The notes beneath the pieces were generated by a model. The model saw only the letters and a list, made by a program, of their open reading frames with translations, made no database searches and had not been told where the DNA came from. Shown here piece by piece: positions 1 through 6,881 of a stretch of DNA of 16,155 nucleotides. Location: assembly GCA_045645485.1 (NCBI GenBank), contig JAZRIX010000049.1:1-16155 (forward strand), read 5' to 3'. This DNA is from SIG440 sp045645485. Its GTDB lineage: Bacteria > Bacillota > Clostridia > Monoglobales > Monoglobaceae. How positions within the stretch are numbered: position 1 is the stretch's first letter; each line of letters starts with the position of its first letter. The translations under genes were made by a program, and so were the position numbers.

Positions 1-66
1 ATGTGTATTTATAATGTGTTCGAGAATATATTGAACGCACTGCAAAACCGAATTTTCGCTATTCAC
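1..66 (-). CDS. Start of a gene overlapping the end of dnaB (possibly tilS), cut by window edge
   Basis: On the minus strand a GTG at 66 opens a frame that stays open to the window edge (22 codons, reading MNSENSVLQCVQYILEHI and onward). It overlaps the last 8 nt of dnaB (GTGAATAG). A GGAG sequence lies 8 nt upstream of this GTG, a well-placed ribosome binding site that has no other obvious job inside the dnaB tail. The residues look like the amphipathic first helix that precedes the PP-loop in tRNA(Ile)-lysidine synthetase, and tilS often lies near dnaB/rplI in Clostridia. The diagnostic SGGxDS loop is outside the window, so the identity is only an inference. The overlap implies translational coupling with dnaB. 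Confidence 0.4.
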   Translation of the reverse strand, partial: MNSENSVLQCVQYILEHIINTH

Positions 67-1417
67 GACTTCCACTCCAATTTGAAAATTTAGTAAATTC
101 ACCCAGCCATGTCAGGTATTCATAACCCGTTTCACCGTTTCTGTGCTTTGCAAATATACACTTTGTACGGTTGGGTTCTTCCGCAGCCTCGTTATAGGCA
201 CCTTCACGATACAAAAACATTACCATATCAGCATCCTGCTCAATAGCACCAGATTCACGAAGGTCACTGAGCATAGGCTCCTTGCTCTCACGTTTTTCAA
301 CTGCACGGCTGAGCTGAGAAAGTGCAATAACGGGTATATTCAAGTCGTTTGCCATTACCTTCAGTGAACGTGAAATCTCAGAAATTTCCTGCTGACGGTT
401 TCCGTCACCTTTGGAGCTTCCGCTGATAAGCTGCAGATAGTCAATTACCACAAGACCAAGATTGTGTTCCATTTTGAGCTTTCTGCATCTGGCAACAATC
501 TCAGGAGCAGTTATAGATGAGGTATCATCTATATAGATATTGGCACGGCTGAGTACATCTACCGCCTCACCTATTTTCTCCCATTCATCATCTCTGATAT
601 TACCTTTTTTAAGGTTTTCGGAGCTTACCATAGACTCACTGGAAAGCATACGGTTTGCAATCTGAATTCCGGGCATTTCAAGGTTGAAAACTGCAACTGT
701 TACCCCCGTTGATATTGCGGCATTCTGAGCAATATTCAATGCAAAACTGGTTTTTCCCATACCGGGACGCGCCGCAATAAGCACAAGCTCCGAGCCGTGA
801 AGACCTGCTGTACGCTTGTCCAGATCAATAAATCCCGTGGTTATACCTGTAAGGTCACCTTCGTTTTCAGAAAGCTCTGCAAGCTTTTCAACACTCTGTC
901 CCAGATAAGTTCTGAGGTGTACAGGTCCTTTTGAACTGCGTTCATGTGACAGATCAATCAAGCCCTGCTCTGTCCTGCCTATAATAGTATCAGCTTCTTC
1001 GTCGCCCCTATAGCTTTCTTCTGCAGCTTTTTCGGTAATTCTGATAATATTTCTGAGAAGAGCCTTCTGGGCAACAATTTCAGCATAATGCTTTACGTTT
1101 CTGGTGGTGGGAACCATATTCATGGTTTCCATAACGAATTCAAGTCCGCCGACAGAATCAAATACTCCACGCAAGGTAAGCTGTTCTTTGATGGTTACAA
1201 TATCAATAGGTTTTCCCAGATTGTACAGCTCAACAATTGTTATATAAAGCTCTTTGTTGCGCTCGATGTAAAAATCCTCCGCCTTGCAAAGCCCCATTGC
1301 TTCGGGAATACACTCCATATCAAGAAGCATAGCACCCAGAACAGATTGTTCTGCTTCACGGCTGAAGGGCATTGCACGTTCAAAGCCAATTGCTTCATTG
1401 CTGACTTTTTCGTCCAT
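59..1417 (-). CDS. dnaB: Replicative DNA helicase DnaB (DnaC in Bacillus nomenclature)
   Basis: Hexameric 5'-3' helicase that unwinds DNA at the replication fork and recruits primase. The 452 aa match the usual family length of about 440-460. The N-terminal domain (about residues 15-115, starting with the SREAEQSVLGAML block) is followed by the RecA-like SF4 motor. Walker A is GMGKT at 219-223, the catalytic Glu is in FNLEM at 244-248, and Walker B is VVIDYLQL around D326. The Gln sensor is in ALSQLSR at 365-371, and the KHR motif carrying the Arg finger is at 424-426. No intein or insertion is seen. It is the last complete gene of yybS-gdpP-rplI-dnaB, 31 nt after rplI, and no terminator follows it, so transcription probably continues out of the window. 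The start is ATG at 1417, behind an unusually strong AAAGGAGG site that is better spaced for an out-of-frame ATG at 1422. Confidence 0.97.
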   Translation of the reverse strand: MDEKVSNEAIGFERAMPFSREAEQSVLGAMLLDMECIPEAMGLCKAEDFYIERNKELYITIVELYNLGKPIDIVTIKEQLTLRGVFDSVGGLEFVMETMNMVPTTRNVKHYAEIVAQKALLRNIIRITEKAAEESYRGDEEADTIIGRTEQGLIDLSHERSSKGPVHLRTYLGQSVEKLAELSENEGDLTGITTGFIDLDKRTAGLHGSELVLIAARPGMGKTSFALNIAQNAAISTGVTVAVFNLEMPGIQIANRMLSSESMVSSENLKKGNIRDDEWEKIGEAVDVLSRANIYIDDTSSITAPEIVARCRKLKMEHNLGLVVIDYLQLISGSSKGDGNRQQEISEISRSLKVMANDLNIPVIALSQLSRAVEKRESKEPMLSDLRESGAIEQDADMVMFLYREGAYNEAAEEPNRTKCIFAKHRNGETGYEYLTWLGEFTKFSNWSGSRE

Positions 1418-1427
1418 GGCATATTCC

Positions 1428-1432
1428 CCTCC
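1428..1432 (-). promoter_or_regulatory. Strong ribosome binding site of dnaB with ambiguous start spacing
   Basis: The core GGAGG sits within AAAGGAGGGG. It lies 10 nt before the dnaB ATG (1417) but only 5 nt before an ATG at 1422 in another frame, which would encode an unrelated 60-residue peptide. If the ribosome pairs with the downstream GAGGGG part, the dnaB spacing shortens. The protein family supports 1417 as the true dnaB start. Confidence 0.6.
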
Positions 1433-1448
1433 TTTGTATCAAATTATA

Positions 1449-1898
1449 TTATTTCTGTTCAGTAACATTCACCTTGAAGGTTCCCGTTATCTGAGGATAA
1501 AGTCTGACCGTAACCTCTGTTACACCGCAGGACTTTATTCCGTCCTTGATGTCAAACTTTCTTTTGTCTATATCAATATTGTACTGTGCCTTGAGAGCCT
1601 CAGCCACATCCTTTGAAGTAATAGAACCGAAAAGCTTTCCGCCGGCACCCGCCTTTGCCGAAAGATTAACCGTAATTTCTTTCATACGTTCAGCAATATT
1701 TCTTGCCTTTTCCTCTTCAACATTCTTGTGATATGCCGCAGCACCTTTTTTGCCTTCAAGTTCATTGAGAGCCTGCTTGTTTGCTTCGACAGCAAGGCCC
1801 TTTGGCAGCAAAAAGTTTCTCGCATAACCGTCACTGACATTGATAAGGTCCCCTTTTTTTCCCTGTGACTTTACGTCCTGAGTAAGTATTACCTTCAT
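1449..1898 (-). CDS. rplI: 50S ribosomal protein L9
   Basis: Large-subunit protein that binds 23S rRNA near the L1 stalk. At 149 aa it is the standard two-domain length. The N-terminal rRNA-binding domain (residues about 1-50) carries the L9 signature from KVILTQDV through GYARNFLLPKGLA. A charged connecting helix spans about 45-75, and the C-terminal domain begins near the GGKLFGSIT motif, which is typical of L9. An AGGAAG site lies about 8 nt before the ATG. The gene sits 27 nt after gdpP and 31 nt before dnaB, the classical Firmicutes order, so it is almost certainly co-transcribed with both. Confidence 0.98.
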   Translation of the reverse strand: MKVILTQDVKSQGKKGDLINVSDGYARNFLLPKGLAVEANKQALNELEGKKGAAAYHKNVEEEKARNIAERMKEITVNLSAKAGAGGKLFGSITSKDVAEALKAQYNIDIDKRKFDIKDGIKSCGVTEVTVRLYPQITGTFKVNVTEQK

Positions 1899-1925
1899 TT
1901 CTGTTCTTCCTTTCTGTATTTTGAA

Positions 1926-3935
1926 TTACTGACCCACAACCTCTTCGATTGCTTCTCTCAGAAGGTGGTCAGCCTCTTCTATTTCCATATTTTCAAGCTG
2001 AGCTCCTGCGATGGTTATATGTCCGCCTCCGCCCAGTTTTTCCAGTATTACCTGAACGTTCACCGATTCAAGGGAACGCCCGCTGATCAAAACTCTGTTT
2101 CCGCTTTTTGCAAGAACAAAGGATGCCTCTATTCCCGAAATATCCAGAAGCTCATCTGCCGCCTGAGCAACAACGACACTAAGCTCCGAACATTCTTCAT
2201 AAAGATAGGAAAGTGCAATATTCCCTTTGAAAACCTGTGCAGTTCGGATTATCTCAGCTTTTGCAATATAACTGTCAATATTTGTTTTGAAAAGCCTTCT
2301 TACGTTTACTGTATCAACGCCCATACGCCTGAGATACGATGCTGCCTCAAAGGTTCTGACACCCGCTTTGAAGGTAAAGCCTTTTGTGTCCATAAAAATT
2401 CCCGCATAAAGAGCTTCCGCTTCCTGCTTGGTAAGTCTCTCGTTTTCCTGAATATACTGAAGAATTTCAGTTATCATTTCACAGGTTGAAGATGCATACG
2501 GTTCATGATAGGTGAGAACTGCATTCTCAATAAAATCTTCACTTCTGCGATGGTGGTCAATAAGAACAACATTCTTTGCATATCTCAAAAGCTCAGGACA
2601 TTCAACCATAACAGGTCTGTGAACATCCACAACAATAACAAGAGTTTCGCGGTCAAAAATATTCAATGCATGCTCACCGCTGATAAAAGCTTCTTCGTAC
2701 CTCTCATTTGTTCTGAAATCACGAATCATAAGCTTGGCATTGCTTATTTCCTGATCAACAACAATGAAAGCATCCTTACCACGACTCTGTACCGCTTTAA
2801 AAAGTCCAACCGCTGCACCGATACAGTCCATATCCGAACGACTGTGACCCATTATAAGCACCCTGCTTGAATGATCAATAAGCTCTCTCAGGGCATGAGC
2901 CACAACCCTCGCCTTTACCTTGGTTCTTTTTTCAACCTCTCTGGTCTTTGCACCAAAGAAGGTGAAGTTTGCGCTGTCACGTATAACAACCTGATCACCG
3001 CCACGACCCAAAGCCATATCAATGGCAAGTCTTGCAAACTTATCATTTTCGGCTACATTCAAGCCTGCTCTTCCAACACCGATACTCAATGTAACGGGAA
3101 TCTTGTTTTCACGGTTTATGCTTCGTACTTCTTCAAGAACCGCATACTTGTTTTCCGTAATTTTTTCAAAATCCTTGTTGTTGAAGAATACAATGAACTT
3201 ATCTCGCTCATACCGTCTAAGAATACCGTTTCCAATTGCCGCCCATGCATTTACTTTTGATTCAATATCTCCCAGAAGTGCTCCGTGATTTGAATCGGGA
3301 GTTTCTTTCATTACTTCGTCGTAGTTATCAATAATAACAATACTTTCGATAACACGTTCATTCTCACGAAGCTGAGCAGTCTTCACTTCGGCTGTTTTAT
3401 CAATAAAGTATATAACCACAAGACTTGATGCCTTTTCGTACTTTGAATTCTTTGCCACATTTCCCCAGACATCATAATAATTCTCACCGATTGTAAGCTT
3501 TACGGTTGTCTTTTCCTCTGTCTCCATAAACTTCACAATGTCAAGTTCAGGAATCAGCTCCTGCACATTCACACCAAAAAGGTCTCCTCTGTCCAGTGCT
3601 ACTTTGAACCGTTCATTGTACCAGTTTATGTTTCCTGACATATCCGTAATAACCAAAGGTGCCGGATAATTCAGAAGAACTCCCCTTGAATTGTCATTGA
3701 GACAAAATTCAAGATGTTCAGTGAATGAAAGAAATTCTTTCTGGCTTTTTTTGATATGATAAAACTCAAAGGCAAGTATACCAACCGTCAAAAGCAATTC
3801 AACAATTGCCTCGGGTCTTCGGTTAATTGTCATAATAACACCAAGTGTAATCAAAATAACCGCATAAACCCCAAGACGTATGTATCTCCGTTTTGAATTA
3901 AAGAAGACTTTTGCCGCTGTCTTTTCAGTTTTCAT
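1926..3935 (-). CDS. gdpP: Cyclic-di-AMP phosphodiesterase, GdpP family (DHH/DHHA1)
   Basis: Membrane-anchored phosphodiesterase that hydrolyses c-di-AMP to pApA, controlling a second messenger tied to potassium/osmotic balance and cell-wall stress. The 669 aa fit the family (about 655-670). Visible order: two membrane helices (about 18-37 and 42-60), a PAS-like domain (about 85-180), a degenerate GGDEF domain (about 185-320, GGD at 312-314 but no GGDEF/GGEEF), then DHH and DHHA1. The DHH metal residues are intact: H364, D368 and D370 in GHSRSDMD, D437 in VVDVHRP, D460-H461-H462 in LIDHHRR, and D516 in FMDTKGF. The DHHA1 loop GGGGH is at 635-639. The ATG has an excellent GGAGGTGA site 6 nt upstream. 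It lies 19 nt after yybS and 27 nt before rplI. The specificity is inferred from architecture and synteny with Bacillus yybS-gdpP-rplI. Confidence 0.95.
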   Translation of the reverse strand: MKTEKTAAKVFFNSKRRYIRLGVYAVILITLGVIMTINRRPEAIVELLLTVGILAFEFYHIKKSQKEFLSFTEHLEFCLNDNSRGVLLNYPAPLVITDMSGNINWYNERFKVALDRGDLFGVNVQELIPELDIVKFMETEEKTTVKLTIGENYYDVWGNVAKNSKYEKASSLVVIYFIDKTAEVKTAQLRENERVIESIVIIDNYDEVMKETPDSNHGALLGDIESKVNAWAAIGNGILRRYERDKFIVFFNNKDFEKITENKYAVLEEVRSINRENKIPVTLSIGVGRAGLNVAENDKFARLAIDMALGRGGDQVVIRDSANFTFFGAKTREVEKRTKVKARVVAHALRELIDHSSRVLIMGHSRSDMDCIGAAVGLFKAVQSRGKDAFIVVDQEISNAKLMIRDFRTNERYEEAFISGEHALNIFDRETLVIVVDVHRPVMVECPELLRYAKNVVLIDHHRRSEDFIENAVLTYHEPYASSTCEMITEILQYIQENERLTKQEAEALYAGIFMDTKGFTFKAGVRTFEAASYLRRMGVDTVNVRRLFKTNIDSYIAKAEIIRTAQVFKGNIALSYLYEECSELSVVVAQAADELLDISGIEASFVLAKSGNRVLISGRSLESVNVQVILEKLGGGGHITIAGAQLENMEIEEADHLLREAIEEVVGQ

Positions 3936-3954
3936 TGGAAATCACCTCCAAAGA

Positions 3955-4941
3955 TTATTCCTCGGCTGCGCCGAGTTTTCTGAAGTCTCTCGTGCTGTCA
4001 AGTATTCCGACAATTATCAGAGCTGTTGCAATAAAGCTCATCAAAAAGCCGGCAAAAAAGAATATCATTCCGTATATACAGAATCTTGCCATTGCAGGTT
4101 TTATTGAAGCTTTAATCTTGTAGTCCACAAAAGAAAGTCCGCAAAGACCAATCATTGTATAAAGAATAAAAACTGCATTTGCCAGAAGCGCACCAAAGGC
4201 TGAATCAACGCTGGTAAACATTCCGGCAAAGTAACACAGAACACCAACAAAACACATACTGCGCGGTGCCTTCATTTCTGAAAAGGGTACTACGTCTATT
4301 TCCGCAATTCTGGTTCTTTTTATAGCAAAAGCACAAACTCTCAGAATAATATAGCCTTCAACCATTGAGCTTATAATGATAATTGTGGGAAAATACAGTC
4401 TCATCAGTTTTCCTATGCTTTCCACAAAGAAGTCCAAAAATTCCTCTGCGGACATATTACCGAAGGTAATTCCAGACTGCGTCATTACATCCTTCAAGGG
4501 TTTCATAACCTCTGCAGTCATATTCATAGACTGTTCAAAGATACTGTCGATTCCCTGTCCCGCAAATGTCGAAAGAACAAAAAGCTCAAACATCCATCCT
4601 ACACAAACTGCAATACAGGTAGCAAAAAGTGCCGAAAAGAAATTCTTCTTTTTTCCCAGAACGAATCCCGCTACCATACCCGGAAGCACAGACATCAACA
4701 GCAATGAAACCGTTGAAATCAGATTTCCAACAACAAGAAATGCCACAAACATAACAGAAATGAATGCCGGAACAAGTCCTTTAAGTCCGTTTCTTGCCGC
4801 CAACGCTCCAAGAGGTATTCCGCAAGCTACAGTGCATAATCCGGAAAGAAAAGGTACATATACTGTTATCAAAATAAGTACAACAGTCAATGCTACCATC
4901 ATCGCCCCTTCTCTGAGAGCCTTTGTTTTATTGGTTTTCAT
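3955..4941 (-). CDS. yybS: YybS-like multi-spanning membrane protein (DUF2232)
   Basis: Integral membrane protein of unknown function, recognised by its position directly upstream of gdpP-rplI and by an overall form like YybS/DUF2232. It shows about eight or nine hydrophobic segments (in the 331-aa numbering of the longest frame, roughly 15-35, 37-52, 60-78, 80-99, 107-128, 186-208, 233-250, 255-272 and 290-318). A hydrophilic amphipathic stretch lies at 135-180. The fold is thought to resemble small-molecule transporter S components, but no substrate can be read from the sequence. The longest frame starts at a GTG at 4950. I prefer the ATG at 4941 (328 aa) because AAGGTG lies exactly 6 nt upstream of it and nothing comparable precedes the GTG. 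It is the first gene of the operon, behind a near-consensus promoter and a 12-bp inverted repeat. Confidence 0.85.
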   Translation of the reverse strand: MKTNKTKALREGAMMVALTVVLILITVYVPFLSGLCTVACGIPLGALAARNGLKGLVPAFISVMFVAFLVVGNLISTVSLLLMSVLPGMVAGFVLGKKKNFFSALFATCIAVCVGWMFELFVLSTFAGQGIDSIFEQSMNMTAEVMKPLKDVMTQSGITFGNMSAEEFLDFFVESIGKLMRLYFPTIIIISSMVEGYIILRVCAFAIKRTRIAEIDVVPFSEMKAPRSMCFVGVLCYFAGMFTSVDSAFGALLANAVFILYTMIGLCGLSFVDYKIKASIKPAMARFCIYGMIFFFAGFLMSFIATALIIVGILDSTRDFRKLGAAEE

Positions 4942-4947
4942 TTTATT

Positions 4948-4953
4948 CACCTT
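4948..4953 (-). promoter_or_regulatory. Ribosome binding site that selects the yybS start
   Basis: AAGGTG on the minus strand, 6 nt before the ATG at 4941. It overlaps the alternative GTG codon at 4950, so that GTG probably belongs to the ribosome binding site and is not the start. Confidence 0.65.
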
Positions 4954-4981
4954 GAATCAAAACAAATTTTGTTACAATGTT

Positions 4982-5022
4982 TATACTGTAAAAACCCGCT
5001 ATTCACCACATTTTACAGTATA
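4982..5022. repeat. 12-bp perfect inverted repeat at the yybS operon transcription start
   Basis: TATACTGTAAAA (4982-4993) and TTTTACAGTATA (5011-5022) are perfect inverted copies separated by 17 nt. The repeat begins a few bases downstream of the expected start of transcription from the 5032-5060 promoter. It would therefore be either a dyad operator that blocks RNA polymerase or a 5'-terminal stem-loop in the mRNA. The stem is AT-rich and no T-run follows on the minus strand, so it is not a terminator. The known operator consensus sequences I can recall do not match it convincingly. Confidence 0.7.
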
Positions 5023-5031
5023 TATTTTCAT

Positions 5032-5060
5032 ATTATACCAAACTCCTGTTTTTTTTTCAA
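5032..5060 (-). promoter_or_regulatory. Sigma-70/SigA-type promoter of yybS-gdpP-rplI-dnaB
   Basis: Minus-strand -35 TTGAAA (5055-5060) and -10 TATAAT (5032-5037) are separated by exactly 17 nt. This is a near-consensus housekeeping promoter. Transcription would start near 5025, giving a leader of about 85 nt to the yybS ATG that contains the inverted repeat at 4982-5022. Confidence 0.8.
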
Positions 5061-5098
5061 CTGTTTATGCAGAAAAAATTCAAGAAAACTGTTTTTTT

Positions 5099-6700
5099 TT
5101 AACCAAAAATCTTTCTTCCGTCCATATAAGTTGCACAAACTTTTATTTTTCTTATATCATCGGGTTGTTTTTCAAGTAACGTATCAGACAAAATAACAAA
5201 ATCTGCACGCTTTCCTGCCGCAAGACTTCCCTTTTCATTTTCTTCAAAGGATGCATATGCGCCAAAATATGTGTAACATCTGATTGCATGCATTAAATCG
5301 ATTTTTTGTCCGTCCCCCACTATCCTTCCTGATTTCAAATCTTTTCGTTCCATAGCAGCGGCAATTCCGAAAAGCGGTTCATATTCCTCAATCACCAGAG
5401 CATCTGAGCCGAAGGGAGTTATTATCCCCATATCCCGAAAAGTTTTCAACGGAATTACATCAGCTTTTCTGTCGCTGTAATACTTTTCAAACACTTCTCC
5501 CCAGACAGACAAAAATCCAGGATTTGGTATAGGAATCACTCCCAATCTTTTTATCCGCTCCGCAAGGTCCGGTCGGCACAAAAAGCAATGCTCGATTCTG
5601 TGACGCGGATCTTTTCGCGGATAAAGCTTCATTGCCTTTTCATAAGAGTTCAGAACCATTTCAATTGCCCTATCCCCTACGGCATGTGCCGTCAACTGAA
5701 AACCTCTTCTATGCCCCTCAATAAACACCCCGTCCAATTCCTCTTGTGTAAAGCTCGGAGATACAACTTCTTCATGTTGCATCAAGGGTTTTGTTGTTGC
5801 GCATGTTCCTCCCACCGCAGAACCATCTGCCATAAGCTTTATTGGACCGATTTTCAGCATGTCATCGCCAAAGCCTGTATAAAAGCCGCCCTTTATTGCA
5901 GTTTGTGCTGTTTTTATCTGTTCATCCTTTCCAAAAAGCGTCCACAGCATCGGATAGGTACGACAAGTGAGAATACCTTTGTCTTTCGCCTGATGGAGAG
6001 TACGGAATGTTGCTGTTCCAAAGCCTCCTGCATCGTGCACAGAGGTTATGCCCTTTGACGAAAGATTTCTGCAGAACTTTTCTATTCCAGATACCAGCTC
6101 ATCGTCATACGGAATAACCGGTGTCTTTTCAAGCATAACAAAGTGAGCAGTTTCAATCAGAAGACCCGTTGGTTTCCCGCCCCCATCTATCTGAACGCCC
6201 TCAATATCAAAATCCATTTTGGTCACTTCAAGAGCTTTTGTGTTTACTATGCTCATATGTCCGCTTGTGTGAATTATAATAACAGGATTGCAGGGTAAAG
6301 CACAATCCAACTCTTTAATATTAAGATGTCTTTTTTCTTCCAGACTCTCATGACTGTAATTGCTTGCAATTATCCATTCGCCCTCTTTGACATCAGCAGA
6401 TTTAATTTTTTTCAGCAAATCCTCAACAGACTTTACTCCCGACTTCTTTGAAACATCAATCTGATTGGTGATTTTTGCTCCTGCCACAGCCATATGAATA
6501 TGACAGTCTATAAACCCCGGAACAACAGCCTTTCCTCTTAAATCAACCCACTCGGTGTACTTATCCGCAAGCCTCAATGCCTCTGTTGTGGTTCCGACAC
6601 ACAAAATTTGGTTATCCTCTATCAGCATAGCTTCAGCAACATCGTTATGTTTATTAACAGTTATAATCTGTCCGTTATAAAATAAAGTCTTTTTAACCAT
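5099..6700 (-). CDS. YtcJ-like metal-dependent amidohydrolase (Amidohydro_3 family)
   Basis: Predicted cytoplasmic metal-dependent hydrolase of the amidohydrolase superfamily; the substrate is unknown. The 533 aa are typical for YtcJ-like proteins. An N-terminal beta-sandwich segment (residues 1-60) leads into a TIM barrel with the first metal motif DCHIH (H67, H69). K288 in IKLMADGS may be the bridging lysine. H339 is in TAHAVGD, H371 in RIEHC, and D433 in FGSDA. The C-terminus returns to the sandwich with the usual GSLAAGKRADFVILS block (491-505). All expected metal ligands are present, so it should be active. The ATG has AAGGAGA about 8 nt upstream. The gene lies alone between a terminator (6766-6811) and the yybS promoter and is probably monocistronic. 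No convincing promoter or terminator of its own was found. There is no signal peptide. Confidence 0.92.
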   Translation of the reverse strand: MVKKTLFYNGQIITVNKHNDVAEAMLIEDNQILCVGTTTEALRLADKYTEWVDLRGKAVVPGFIDCHIHMAVAGAKITNQIDVSKKSGVKSVEDLLKKIKSADVKEGEWIIASNYSHESLEEKRHLNIKELDCALPCNPVIIIHTSGHMSIVNTKALEVTKMDFDIEGVQIDGGGKPTGLLIETAHFVMLEKTPVIPYDDELVSGIEKFCRNLSSKGITSVHDAGGFGTATFRTLHQAKDKGILTCRTYPMLWTLFGKDEQIKTAQTAIKGGFYTGFGDDMLKIGPIKLMADGSAVGGTCATTKPLMQHEEVVSPSFTQEELDGVFIEGHRRGFQLTAHAVGDRAIEMVLNSYEKAMKLYPRKDPRHRIEHCFLCRPDLAERIKRLGVIPIPNPGFLSVWGEVFEKYYSDRKADVIPLKTFRDMGIITPFGSDALVIEEYEPLFGIAAAMERKDLKSGRIVGDGQKIDLMHAIRCYTYFGAYASFEENEKGSLAAGKRADFVILSDTLLEKQPDDIRKIKVCATYMDGRKIFG

Positions 6701-6765
6701 AAATCTATTCTCCTTCCCCTTCTACTCATTTTATCCCGATTTATGGAGAAAAATTCCTTATAATT

Positions 6766-6811
6766 AAAAAAGGACCTGTATCAGGTATATCAACCCCGAC
6801 ACAGGTGTTCC
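6766..6811 (-). terminator. Rho-independent terminator of the hprK-to-CDF operon
   Basis: On the minus strand the arm GGAACACCTGTGTC (6798-6811) can pair with GATACAGGTCC (6772-6782), with one small bulge and one G-U pair. The arm is followed directly by six T (6766-6771). It lies about 70 nt downstream of the CDF stop codon and before the amidohydrolase, so it should end the long operon. The 6812-6881 stretch between it and the stop codon shows nothing else. Confidence 0.8.
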
Positions 6812-6881
6812 TTCTTTGTTTAAAATCACTCAAAAAATGTTTTATACCATTAATATTTTCATATTCTTACCTCTCTGAACA

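Noticed and set aside
4961..4973. Small palindrome AACAAA-T-TTTGTT in the yybS leader.
   Set aside because: Short and entirely AT-rich apart from the end G/C pairs. No T-run or conserved operator pattern; likely chance.
5041..5100. T-runs of nine bases on the plus strand, considered as a terminator after the amidohydrolase.
   Set aside because: The T-runs are on the plus strand, but the gene is on the minus strand, and the ACTGTTT copies are direct, not inverted, so no hairpin forms.
4376..5179. Long plus-strand open frame of 267 codons opposite yybS.
   Set aside because: It is antisense to a well-supported membrane protein gene, has no recognisable domain, and runs on into low-complexity intergenic DNA; it is a shadow frame.
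6701..6765. Possible amidohydrolase promoter (GATAAAAT at about 6728-6735).
   Set aside because: No acceptable -35 box at 16-18 nt upstream; too weak to list as a feature.
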